NCBI GenBank assembly: GCA_946415315.1
Contig: CAMKRZ010000002.1
Location: 62,001 to 126,000, forward strand
Source of the DNA: an uncultured Lachnoclostridium sp.
GTDB taxonomy: Bacteria; Bacillota; Clostridia; Lachnospirales; Lachnospiraceae
Reading direction: 5' to 3'
DNA length: 64,000 nucleotides
Every line of letters starts with the position of its first letter. Position 1 is the first letter of the stretch. The translations under genes and the position numbers were made by a program. Of the stretch, positions 42,506-50,980 are shown piece after piece. The notes below the pieces were generated by a model that saw only the letters and a list, made by a program, of their open reading frames with translations, was not told the origin of the DNA and made no database searches.

Positions 42506-43882
42506 TCAGAAAGCAAAGTCCTTCGGTATCTCCCGAATATTGTGCAGCCCGATCAGCCGGATTCCCTTCGGCGCATCCCCGCGGATCTTCTCACAATCGG
42601 CGGCGGACATCACGATGGTCCGATAGCCGAGTTTGGCTGCCTCCCGAACACGCTGCAACGCCTGAGATACGGCTCGCAGTTCCCCGGTCAGTCCGATCTC
42701 ACCGAACGCAACCGTATGCTCCGGAAGCGGCATATTCCGGTATCCGGAGAGCATTGCAAGAATGATCGGAAGATCAAGCGCGGGTTCCGTCACCCGCAGT
42801 CCGCCCGCTACATTGAGATACGCGTCGCATCCGGAAAATGCCACTCCCACGCGCTTCTCGATCACCGCGAGCAGAAGGTTCATGCGGTTGAAATCCGTTC
42901 CCGCAGCCGTACGGCGGGGAAGGTTAAAATTCGTCTTGCTGACAAGCGCCTGCACCTCGACAAGGATCGGACGCGTGCCTTCCATGGTCACGGCAACAAC
43001 TGAACCGGGCTCCGACTCCGGCATGCCGCGCAGCATATGCTCGGACGGGTTTGCAACTTCCGCAAGACCGCCGCTGCCCATCTCGAACACACCGATCTCA
43101 TTGGTGGAACCGAACCGGTTTTTCACTGCGCGAAGGATCCGGTATGTCGTTGTCGAATCCCCCTCAAAATACAGCACCGTATCCACCATGTGCTCCAGCA
43201 TTTTCGGACCGGCAACCGAACCGTCCTTCGTGACATGTCCCACCAGAAATACCGCGATGTTCTCCGTCTTGGCAAATCTCATCAGATATGCTGTATTCTC
43301 GCGGATCTGCGAAACGCTGCCGGGCGCGCTCTCCACCTCCGGAAGCATCATCGTCTGGACGGAGTCCACGATCATGACCACCGGCCTTATCGCAAGCGCC
43401 TGCTCGCGGATCGTCTCCATGTCGGTCTCCGCCATAAACCACAGCGAGTCCGGACAATCGCCGATGCGCAGCGCACGCAGTTTGATCTGTGACAGCGATT
43501 CCTCACCGGATACGTAGAGAACCTTCTCTCCGCTGATCGCAAGATTGCGTGCCATCTGCAGCAAAAGCGTGGATTTGCCAATACCCGGATCACCGGAGGC
43601 AAGAACAAGCGAACCGCCGACGATCCCGCCGCCCAGCACGCGGTTGAGTTCCTCCATTCCGGTCGAGATGCGCTGCTCTTCCCTCGCATCAATATCCTTC
43701 AGACTGACCGGACCAGCGACTCCCGTATCTCTCAACGGCCCCGTTCCGGACGCCTTCGTCTTTCTTGTCTTAGGAGCCTCCGCAATGGTGTTCCAGGCGC
43801 CGCAGGCTGCGCACTGCCCGGACCATTTCGGCGTCTCCGCACCGCACTCCGTGCAGAAGAAGACGGTCTTCTCCTTAGCCAT
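42506..43882 (-). CDS. radA: DNA repair protein RadA
   Basis: 458 residues. Zinc finger CTECGAETPKWSGQCAACG at the N-terminus, RecA-like core with Walker A ASGDPGIGKSTLLLQ, LYVSGEES, MIVDSVQTM (Walker B), the RadA motif KNRFGSTNEIG, and a C-terminal Lon-like domain (ALDLPIILAML, GEIGLTGELR). RadA is a hexameric helicase that extends D-loops during recombination. It is 22 bases downstream of clpC, the usual Firmicute arrangement. Confidence 0.96.
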   Translation of the reverse strand: MAKEKTVFFCTECGAETPKWSGQCAACGAWNTIAEAPKTRKTKASGTGPLRDTGVAGPVSLKDIDAREEQRISTGMEELNRVLGGGIVGGSLVLASGDPGIGKSTLLLQMARNLAISGEKVLYVSGEESLSQIKLRALRIGDCPDSLWFMAETDMETIREQALAIRPVVMIVDSVQTMMLPEVESAPGSVSQIRENTAYLMRFAKTENIAVFLVGHVTKDGSVAGPKMLEHMVDTVLYFEGDSTTTYRILRAVKNRFGSTNEIGVFEMGSGGLAEVANPSEHMLRGMPESEPGSVVAVTMEGTRPILVEVQALVSKTNFNLPRRTAAGTDFNRMNLLLAVIEKRVGVAFSGCDAYLNVAGGLRVTEPALDLPIILAMLSGYRNMPLPEHTVAFGEIGLTGELRAVSQALQRVREAAKLGYRTIVMSAADCEKIRGDAPKGIRLIGLHNIREIPKDFAF

Positions 43883-43904
43883 AGTTCCCCCCCGTAAAGC
43901 TATA

Positions 43905-46325
43905 TTACTGTCTTTCTGCCGTTACCGTCACCGCGCCGTCCCGGAAATCGACGACAACCGAGTCATTTTCCGAGATATCCTTGCGCAGAAACGCCTCCGT
44001 AACAGCATTTTCGATCGTTTCCGAAATGACACGCCGCACAGGACGGGCACCGTACATCGGGTCATATCCGCGCTCCGCGACCATTCCCGCGAGCGCTTCC
44101 GTGTACGTTGCCGAGATGTGAAGTGTCTCCCTGCACCGCTGCACAAAGCGGCCCAGCAGAAGGTCTGCAATTCCGCGAATTTCCTCCTTCGTCAACGAAT
44201 GGAACACGAGGATGTCATCGATCCGGTTCAAAAATTCCGGACGGAACACCCGCTTGACCTCTTCCATCACGCCTTCTTTCATACGCTTGTAATCCGCAGC
44301 GGCGTCGCTCTCGGAGGCAAATCCGAGCGTCTTCGGATTCATGATACGCTCAGCGCCGGCGTTGGAGGTCATGACGATGACCGTGTTCTTCATATTGACC
44401 ATGCGTCCCTGGGAATCCGTGATACGACCGTCATCCAGCACCTGCAGCAAAATATTGAACACATCCGGATGTGCCTTCTCGATCTCGTCGAACAGAAGGA
44501 CCGAGTAGGGCTTCCTGCGAACCTTCTCGCAGAGCTGCCCGCCGTCCTCGAAGCCGACGTACCCGGGAGGACTTCCGATCAGTTTGGACACACTGTGAGA
44601 TTCCATGTATTCCGACATGTCGACGCGGATCATGGAATCGGGGTCGCCGAACAGTGCCTGCGCAAGCGCGCGGCAAAGCTCCGTCTTGCCGACACCGGTA
44701 GGTCCTAAAAACAGAAATGAACCAACCGGACGGTTCGGGTCCTTCAATCCGACACGTCCTCTGCGCACCGCTTTCGCGAGCGCGGAAACCGCCTCGTTCT
44801 GGCCGATCACCATGCGGTGAAGTTCCTCCTCAAGCCCGAGAAGCCGTTCGCCTTCCGACTGCGACAGTCTTGCGATCGGAATCCCCGTCATGCGGGCTAC
44901 CACCGTGCGCACATCGCTCTCGCGAACCGTGACCGGCTCTTCCTCATTGCGCTCCGCTCGGCTTTCATTCCGGTCACGCAGAACCGCGCGATACGTTCCG
45001 CCCAGCGACGCGGCCTTCGAAAAATCGCCCTCAATGATCGCTCTCTCACGCTCGTCCGCCACATTCCTAAGTTCCCCTTCGCGGGATGCTTTCGCTCCGA
45101 GCTTCACTGTGCTTCCGGTCTCATCCAGAATGTCGATGGCCTTGTCCGGAAGCCGCCGGTCGCCGATATAACGAACCGACATGTCAACGCACGCATGCAG
45201 AGCCTCGTCCGTATAATGCACGCCGTGAAACCGTTCATACCGCTCCCGAATACCGGCAAGGATCGCCAGCGCCTGCTCCGGCGTCGGTTCTTCGATGGTC
45301 AGCGGCTGAAATCTCCGTTCCAGCGCGGGATCCTTCTCAATATAGCGGCGGTACTCGTCCGATGTCGTCGCGCCGATGACGCGCAGACGATTGCCGGACA
45401 ATGCTGTCTTCAGTATATTGGCGGCATCGAGCGTTCCCTCGGATCCGCCAGCGCCGATCACCGTATGTAATTCGTCGATAAATAAAACCGCCGTTTCGCT
45501 CTGTTCAAGCTCCGTCAAAAGACGCTTCATGCGCTCCTCGAAATCCCCGCGATAGCGAGTTCCGGCGACAAGTGAAGCCACATCCAGCGTATATACCCGC
45601 AACCCGGCGATGGACTTCGGAACATTTCCCTCCAGGATGCGCCGCACAAACCCTTCGACAACAGCAGTCTTGCCGACTCCCGGCTCGCCGATCAGGCACG
45701 GGTTGTTCTTCGTCCTCCGGCACATGATCCGGATGATGCTATCCGTCTCCGCCTCGCGGCCGATCACCGGCTCCGTAAGGCCGTCCTCGACATCGTCCGT
45801 GAGACAGCGGCAATAGTTTTCCAGGAACGAACCTCCATTTTCCGGATCGCGTCCTCCGTCCCGGAGAAACTGAATATATTCCTTCGACTGCTCGGCGGAA
45901 AGCCCCATATCGTGCAGCACGCTCATCGCGTATACCGTAATGTCCTGACGCACGTTTCGCAGCAGCCTGCAGCCTACGCTCTCGCTCTCCCGCAACAAAC
46001 CCAGAAGAAGATGTCCGGTTCCGATGCGGTCATCGCCGAGCATCCTCGCGAACGTCTCCGCATTCTCCTCCACAAGGGACAACCGCGGCGTAAACGACGG
46101 CGTCCTGCCTACGGAGAGATCACCGTGAACCGTCTCCGCGCTCAGTCCCGTGAGAAGACGCTCGTACGTTTCGACCTCTTCCTCCGTGAAAATCTTCGCT
46201 GTCATACAGTCGGCAGTCATCAGCGCATACACCAGATGCTCCGTCCCGACATGGGCAGCGCCCATCCGGGAGGCGATTTCCGCTGCGAGCATATAGGTGT
46301 CAACTGCCTCGCGTGTCTTGATCAT
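43905..46325 (-). CDS. clpC: ClpC ATPase
   Basis: 806 residues from ATG 46325, overlapping the GntR stop by four bases (ATGA). Two N-terminal repeats (AHVGTEHLVYALM, GTGHLLLGLLRE), AAA1 with Walker A GEPGVGKTAVVEG and SLVAGTRYRGDFEERMK, a middle region with an arginine-rich coiled part, AAA2 with GPTGVGKTELCRAL, IRVDMSEYMESHSVSKLIGSPPGYVG, and LLFDEIEKAHPDV. ClpC unfolds substrates for ClpP. In Bacillus it follows ctsR-mcsA-mcsB; here these are replaced by one small GntR regulator, so adaptor and control must differ. Confidence 0.94.
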   Translation of the reverse strand: MIKTREAVDTYMLAAEIASRMGAAHVGTEHLVYALMTADCMTAKIFTEEEVETYERLLTGLSAETVHGDLSVGRTPSFTPRLSLVEENAETFARMLGDDRIGTGHLLLGLLRESESVGCRLLRNVRQDITVYAMSVLHDMGLSAEQSKEYIQFLRDGGRDPENGGSFLENYCRCLTDDVEDGLTEPVIGREAETDSIIRIMCRRTKNNPCLIGEPGVGKTAVVEGFVRRILEGNVPKSIAGLRVYTLDVASLVAGTRYRGDFEERMKRLLTELEQSETAVLFIDELHTVIGAGGSEGTLDAANILKTALSGNRLRVIGATTSDEYRRYIEKDPALERRFQPLTIEEPTPEQALAILAGIRERYERFHGVHYTDEALHACVDMSVRYIGDRRLPDKAIDILDETGSTVKLGAKASREGELRNVADERERAIIEGDFSKAASLGGTYRAVLRDRNESRAERNEEEPVTVRESDVRTVVARMTGIPIARLSQSEGERLLGLEEELHRMVIGQNEAVSALAKAVRRGRVGLKDPNRPVGSFLFLGPTGVGKTELCRALAQALFGDPDSMIRVDMSEYMESHSVSKLIGSPPGYVGFEDGGQLCEKVRRKPYSVLLFDEIEKAHPDVFNILLQVLDDGRITDSQGRMVNMKNTVIVMTSNAGAERIMNPKTLGFASESDAAADYKRMKEGVMEEVKRVFRPEFLNRIDDILVFHSLTKEEIRGIADLLLGRFVQRCRETLHISATYTEALAGMVAERGYDPMYGARPVRRVISETIENAVTEAFLRKDISENDSVVVDFRDGAVTVTAERQ

Positions 46326-46690
46326 CGGAATTCCTCCACCACTTCGTTCAGAATCGACCGGATCTCCTGTCCGGACACATTGCGGCACACCGCTCTCGCA
46401 ACTGCGTCACGCAGAGAGGCTCTCAGCTCATCCACCGCACGCTGGCGGTCAATGTCCACGGACACAACGGCACCGCGTCTGCGGTCGAGTTTCAGATACC
46501 CCTCCTGCCGGAGGATCGCATACGCTTTGTTGACCGTGTGCATGTTGATCCCGACCGAATCTGCAAGTTCCCTCACACTGGGCAGACTCTCCCCTTCGCG
46601 GATTTCTGAAGTCGCGATTCCCATAATGATCTGATTTCGCAACTGCACGTAAAATGCTTCATCACTGTTAAAATCTATGCTGATCAGCAT
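46322..46690 (-). CDS. GntR/YtrA-type transcriptional regulator
   Basis: 122 residues, the short YtrA form. A winged helix with FYVQLRNQIIMGIATSEI, GESLPSVRELADSVGINMHTVNKAYAILRQEGYL (recognition helix region), then a 45-residue dimerising tail without a ligand domain. GAGGAG precedes ATG 46690. It overlaps the clpC start by four bases, so it is co-translated with clpC. YtrA-type proteins usually repress their own operons; the dyad at 46789-46822 is the natural candidate site, making this a likely regulator of clpC-radA. Confidence 0.88.
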   Translation of the reverse strand: MLISIDFNSDEAFYVQLRNQIIMGIATSEIREGESLPSVRELADSVGINMHTVNKAYAILRQEGYLKLDRRRGAVVSVDIDRQRAVDELRASLRDAVARAVCRNVSGQEIRSILNEVVEEFR

Positions 46691-46788
46691 CTTCTTTCTC
46701 CTCGTCGCAAATGGTTATACGGCACAACCGAACACGGACATACCGACTGCGGGCATTCTCCCCTGTCTCGTTCGCGTTTCCTATATCG

Positions 46789-46827
46789 ACACTTTCCGTT
46801 ATAATTGTTATAGGAACAGTGTAACAA
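46789..46827 (-). promoter_or_regulatory. Promoter and palindromic operator of gntR-clpC-radA
   Basis: On the minus strand TTGTTA (46822-46827), 18-base spacer, TATAAC (46798-46803). Overlapping it is an interrupted dyad: ACACT...TATAA-caa-TTATA...AGTGT (46789-46822), a good position for an autorepressor. The rest of the gap to smpB (46828-46982) has a hairpin at about 46877-46898 (CCGCCATTC/GAATGACGG) that may end the smpB transcript. Confidence 0.55.
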
Positions 46828-46982
46828 GCGTGGAAGGATTTGTCAACGAAAAAAAGCGTAAAACCGACGTCTTCCGCCATTCTCCGGAATGACGGAAAAT
46901 CGTGCATTTTCACGCTTTTCCAACATCTGTTTTTCGTTGTTCAGACCGCACAACCGCAGGGTATCCTGCCCGAGCCGGTCGC

Positions 46983-47450
46983 CTATTTCAGGTTGCGGAT
47001 CTTGAAGTCGCGCTCCGCCTCACGCTGCTGGTCTTTCTTCGCGATGCTGTCCCTCTTGTCGTAGAGTTTCTTACCGCGTGCGACCCCGATCTCCAGCTTC
47101 ACCAGGTTGCCCTTCAGATAGACGGTGAGCGGCACAAGTGTGAACCCCTGCATCTGCAGTTTGCCGCCGATCTTGTTGAGTTCTCCCCTGCGCAGGAGAA
47201 GCTTTCTCACGCGCAGCGGATCCCGGTTGAAAATGTTGCCCTTCTCGTACGGTGAAATGTGCATACCGTACAGAAGCGCCTCACCATGTTCTATGCGGAT
47301 GTAGGATTCCTTGACGGAAACCTGCCCCATACGGATGGATTTGACCTCCGTACCGTGCAGCGCGATCCCCGCCTCATACTTCTCCTCAATAAAATAATCA
47401 TGATACGCCTTTTTGTTGCTCGCGATCAGGCGAATGCTGTCCTTGCCCAT
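46983..47450 (-). CDS. smpB: SsrA-binding protein
   Basis: 155 residues, the usual length. Begins [24 protein letters not shown], with [29 protein letters not shown] and the basic C-terminal tail [19 protein letters not shown] that inserts into the ribosomal mRNA channel. It binds tmRNA and rescues stalled ribosomes. It is 16 bases downstream of rnr, the conserved secG-rnr-smpB order; the tmRNA gene itself is not found in the window. Confidence 0.96.
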   Translation of the reverse strand: MGKDSIRLIASNKKAYHDYFIEEKYEAGIALHGTEVKSIRMGQVSVKESYIRIEHGEALLYGMHISPYEKGNIFNRDPLRVRKLLLRRGELNKIGGKLQMQGFTLVPLTVYLKGNLVKLEIGVARGKKLYDKRDSIAKKDQQREAERDFKIRNLK

Positions 47451-47466
47451 AGTCCCCTCATTTCAT

Positions 47467-49686
47467 TTATCGTACCGGAATAAACTCCACCGTTCTCGAC
47501 GCCTTGTCCGCCGCTGAAACCATCACGCGCATCGGATCCCCGATCGCATACCGGCGCCCGGAACGCTCTCCCGTGAGCGACATCGACGCCGCGTCGTAGA
47601 TGTAATAGTCACCGCGCAGATCGGTAAGCCGCACAAGCCCTTCCACCGTGTTCGGAAGCTCCACGTACAGCCCCCAGGAAGTCACGCCGGAGATCACGCC
47701 GTCATACTCCTCCCCGAGGAATCCCCGCATGTACTCAGCCTTCTTCATGCGCTCCACTTCGCGCTCCGCCTCCTCGCTTCTGCGCTCGGTCATGCTTGAG
47801 CGCGCCGCGATCTCACCGAGAAACGCCTGATAGTGCGTCTCGCGACGCTTGTTCATCGTGCCGTGCAGGTGCTCCTTGATGATGCGGTGGATCTGCAGAT
47901 CCGGATACCGCCTGATCGGCGACGTAAAATGACAATAGTACGAAAGCGCCAGTCCGAAATGCCCCGCGCATTCCGTCGCGTAGCGCGCCTGCCGCATGGA
48001 ACGGAGCGTCAGACGGCTCAGAAGTGCCTCCTCGCGCTTTCCGCGCAGTTTCCGCAGAAACTTCTGCAGATCCATGGAGTGCACCTCGCCGTTTCCGACG
48101 TGAAGTGAGTAGCCGAAATGCGACACATATCCGGCAAGTTCCTTCATTTTCTCCTGCGAGGGCTCCTCATGAATGCGGTACACAAACGGTGACGAAAGCC
48201 AGAAAAACTCCTCCGCGACGGTCGAATTGGCGGTCACCATGAAGTCCTCGATCAGCCGCGTCGCCTCGTTGCGCGGGTACGGCTCGATCGAGTTCACGCG
48301 CCCCCGCTCATCCAGTATTATTTTACTCTCCGGAAAATCAAAGTCAATCGCTCCGCGCGCATCTCTTCTCGCCCGGATCTTCGCCGCAAGCTCACGCATC
48401 AGAAGAAGCATGCTGCGCACCTGCTGATCGGTTTCGTTCTCGGTACGTTCGTCCGCATCGTCGAAGACGCTTTGAACGTACGTATACGTGAGTCTCCGGT
48501 CCACCCGGATCAAGGTCTCCTCGATTGAATGTCCGATCACAGCACCGTTATCGTCAATCTCCATGAGGCAGCTGAGCGCCAGCCGCTCCTCATCCTGGTT
48601 GAGCGAGCAGATACCGTCCGAGAGCTCATGTGGCAGCATCGGGATCACGCGGTCCGCAAGGTACACGCTCGTGCCGCGGTTGATTGCCTCCCTGTCAAGC
48701 GGATGCCCCTCGAGCACATAATTGCTCACGTCCGCAATGTGCACGCCGAGTTTCCAGACGCCGTTCTCACGGGTCAGGGAAACCGCATCGTCAATATCCT
48801 TCGTGTCCTCGCCGTCGATCGTCACGGTCAGGACATCACGCAGATCCGTGCGACCCGCGTGCTCCTCCGCGGATACTTCCCGCGGCACAGTGGCCAGCTC
48901 CAGCTTCACTTCCTCGGGCCATTCATACGGAAGCCCGCAATCCCGCACGACCGAAAGAATATCCACTCCCGGATCGTTGACGTGGCCGAGTATCTCTGTG
49001 ATCTTACCCGACGGTCCGTGCGGTCCGTCGTACTGCGTGATCGTGACGCAAACCTTCTGTCCGCTGACCGCGCCAAGCGTGTCCTTCGGTCCGACAAGCA
49101 CGTCAAAATCGCATTTGCTGCGGTCGGGAATCACCCTTCCGCCGAACTTATTCTTTCGGAAAATGCCGACCAGCACCTTCGTGTTTCGCTCCAATACAGC
49201 CACCACGCGTCCTTCTGTGCGCGGTCCGCGCGGAGCGGCATCCTCCCGTGAACGGTCATGGCGTCGGTGTCCTCGTCTCTGTACGGAAAATGAGGCGAAC
49301 CTGCCGGACACATTTTCCGAAGCACCGGTGTCCCCGCCGCGACGTACCACGGCAACGCGAACGAGGTCGCCGTGCATCGCGCCTCCTGTGTATGAAGCCG
49401 GGATAAACCAGTCATTCTCCTCGCCTTCCACGGTAACAAAACCATATCCCTTGTCTGTCGCCTGAAAAATGCCTACTGCAACAGTGGCAGACACCGGAAT
49501 ATAGCGTCCTTCGAGATCCACGGCGATCTTCTCCTCGTGGATCAGCCGGTCGAGGATCTCGTTCAGTTCCCCGCGCTCCTCCTTCGGCACCTGCAGAAGA
49601 CCCGCCATTTCCCGGAAACGCATCGGCCGATACGACCGATCCTTCAGGAACGCGAGAACCATCTCTTTTTTTCTCTCATCAATCAA
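47467..49686 (-). CDS. rnr: Ribonuclease R
   Basis: 739 residues starting at TTG 49686, eight bases after GGGAG; no in-frame ATG is near. Order: winged-helix N-terminus, cold-shock domain (GIFQATDKGYGFVTVEGEENDWFIP), a basic insert near 135-155 (RRGHRRHDRSRED), second OB fold, the RNB catalytic domain with TIDGEDTKDIDDAVSL holding the Mg-binding Asp residues, and a C-terminal S1 domain (YDGVISGVTSWGLYVELP). RNase R is a processive 3'-5' exonuclease that degrades structured RNA and works with SmpB-tmRNA. Confidence 0.95.
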   Translation of the reverse strand: MIDERKKEMVLAFLKDRSYRPMRFREMAGLLQVPKEERGELNEILDRLIHEEKIAVDLEGRYIPVSATVAVGIFQATDKGYGFVTVEGEENDWFIPASYTGGAMHGDLVRVAVVRRGGDTGASENVSGRFASFSVQRRGHRRHDRSREDAAPRGPRTEGRVVAVLERNTKVLVGIFRKNKFGGRVIPDRSKCDFDVLVGPKDTLGAVSGQKVCVTITQYDGPHGPSGKITEILGHVNDPGVDILSVVRDCGLPYEWPEEVKLELATVPREVSAEEHAGRTDLRDVLTVTIDGEDTKDIDDAVSLTRENGVWKLGVHIADVSNYVLEGHPLDREAINRGTSVYLADRVIPMLPHELSDGICSLNQDEERLALSCLMEIDDNGAVIGHSIEETLIRVDRRLTYTYVQSVFDDADERTENETDQQVRSMLLLMRELAAKIRARRDARGAIDFDFPESKIILDERGRVNSIEPYPRNEATRLIEDFMVTANSTVAEEFFWLSSPFVYRIHEEPSQEKMKELAGYVSHFGYSLHVGNGEVHSMDLQKFLRKLRGKREEALLSRLTLRSMRQARYATECAGHFGLALSYYCHFTSPIRRYPDLQIHRIIKEHLHGTMNKRRETHYQAFLGEIAARSSMTERRSEEAEREVERMKKAEYMRGFLGEEYDGVISGVTSWGLYVELPNTVEGLVRLTDLRGDYYIYDAASMSLTGERSGRRYAIGDPMRVMVSAADKASRTVEFIPVR

Positions 49687-49727
49687 ACAGTAATTCTCCC
49701 TAAGCGCAAAAATCCTGGAAAAAGTAA

Positions 49728-49751
49728 CGGCACTCTGTTTCCAGAGTGCCG
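49728..49751 (-). terminator. Terminator or attenuator between secG and rnr
   Basis: CGGCACTCTG (49728-49737) pairs perfectly with CAGAGTGCCG (49742-49751), four-base loop, followed on the minus strand by TTACTTTTTCC; on the plus strand GGTTTTT follows. It lies 15 bases after the secG stop, so rnr may be read at a reduced level by read-through. Confidence 0.8.
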
Positions 49752-49765
49752 CGGTTTTTAATCTC

Positions 49766-50014
49766 TTATTTGTTCCAGAACGACATGTTCAGAACAATCG
49801 AAAGAACGATGAATACACCAGCCAGGATTCTTGTGATCATGACCAGAGTGCCCTCCATCGAGCGACCCTTGTTCTTGCCCCAGTAGGTCTCAGCAGCTCC
49901 GCTGATCGAACCGGAAAGGCCGGCATTCTTGCCTTCCTGCATCAGAACGATGGCCGTCAACACGACACAGACTATAATATATATCACTTTTGTAATTACA
50001 AACAATACGCTCAT
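49766..50014 (-). CDS. secG: Preprotein translocase subunit SecG
   Basis: 82 residues from ATG 50014, five bases after GGAGG. Two membrane segments (VIYIIVCVVLTAIVLMQ and MITRILAGVFIVLSIVLNM) flank the conserved GKNAGLSGSISGAAETYWGK loop. SecG stimulates SecYE-mediated export. Confidence 0.94.
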   Translation of the reverse strand: MSVLFVITKVIYIIVCVVLTAIVLMQEGKNAGLSGSISGAAETYWGKNKGRSMEGTLVMITRILAGVFIVLSIVLNMSFWNK

Positions 50015-50065
50015 ATCATCCTCCGACAACCGTAAAAATGTTGCATTGCGATACGCAACACGCAG

Positions 50066-50094
50066 AGTTTACCACAAAAGTTCAGGAAATGCAA
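50066..50094 (-). promoter_or_regulatory. Possible promoter of secG
   Basis: TTGCAT (50089-50094), 17 bases, TAAACT (50066-50071), about 50 bases before the start; TTGCG/CGCAA forms a small hairpin in the leader. Confidence 0.4.
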
Positions 50095-50194
50095 GCGTTA
50101 TTTTCCGATATCTTATTACAATCCACACTCGGTATCTTCGCACTGCAGTCTTCCGGTTTCCGTGTCATGCATCAATCAGTTTTTCTTCAGCCGA

Positions 50195-50887
50195 TCAACG
50201 GCCGTTTGCTCGTCTGGTGCGCTTTTCGGCCACAACTCCACCGAGCGTTCCGGCTGCAATGATGGCGAGAATTGCCCACAACCAGAGGTTGCTCGTGTCA
50301 CCGGTCTTCGCGGAATGCTCCTCCGGAACCGGCGTAGGACTCGGCTCCGGAGTCACGATTGCCGTAGGCGTAGGAGATACCGTTGGTGTCGGTGCTTCCG
50401 TAGGAGTCGGTGTTACCGTAGGTGTCAGTGCTTCTGTAGGAGTCAGTGTAGCCGTCTTTTCCGCCTCTACGATACGGAACTCTGCGGTCACCTTTCCATC
50501 CACGAACTCGATCTCTATGGTATATTCGCCCGGAGCAAAAGTTTTCAGGTACTCATTTTTCAGAGTGATGACCGTACTTCCTGCCACTGCCGTGTAATTC
50601 TGTCCCGAAACAAGCTCATTTCCGATCCGAACTGCAGAAAAATACGTGATACAGTTTGCGTCGTCCAGCGAACGCTTCACCGTGAATACCATGTTACTAT
50701 CGCTCTCCTGCTTCCATTCAGTGTCAGCGTTCAGGAGTTTGTACATCATCTTCGGCACTTCTCTGAACATCGGTTCGTACGTGGTTGTAGTACCGCTCAC
50801 TGTGTCATCGCTCCATCCGAAGATGTTGTTGTAAAATACCGTTAAAAAAATCGTACAAAATGTTGAACTGCAAGTTATTCGACGCAA
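50195..50887 (-). pseudogene. C-terminal remnant of a cell-surface protein
   Basis: The open frame gives 230 residues from a TTG with no ribosome binding site and no signal peptide. Residues about 55-125 (MVFTVKRSLDDAN, YTAVAGSTVITLKNEYL, GEYTIEIEFVDGKVTAEFRI) match a beta module common in Lachnospiraceae surface proteins. A Thr/Pro-rich stalk with a 36-bp DNA repeat (about 50385-50456) and a C-terminal KTGDTSNLWLWAILAIIAAG membrane anchor with basic tail follow. A protein of this kind needs a signal peptide and usually a long N-terminal part, both missing. I take it as a 5'-truncated gene; an unusual start or frameshift upstream is the alternative. Confidence 0.6.
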
Positions 50888-50914
50888 TTGTGTATGATTG
50901 CATCATTTTACAAG

Positions 50915-50954
50915 AAAAAGGAGTGACCTTCACCTTACAGTGCAAATCACTCCT
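50915..50954 (-). terminator. Terminator of the glycolytic operon
   Basis: AGGAGTGA and TCACTCCT form an 8-bp stem (50947-50954 with 50919-50926) with a 20-base loop, followed by TTTTTCTTG on the minus strand, 27 bases after the gpmI stop. Confidence 0.75.
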
Positions 50955-50980
50955 CATAGCTTATTTCATTGCAACATTCA

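Noticed and set aside
50385-50456. Repeat as a variable-number surface epitope locus
   Set aside because: Only two 36-bp units are present, and the gene appears truncated.
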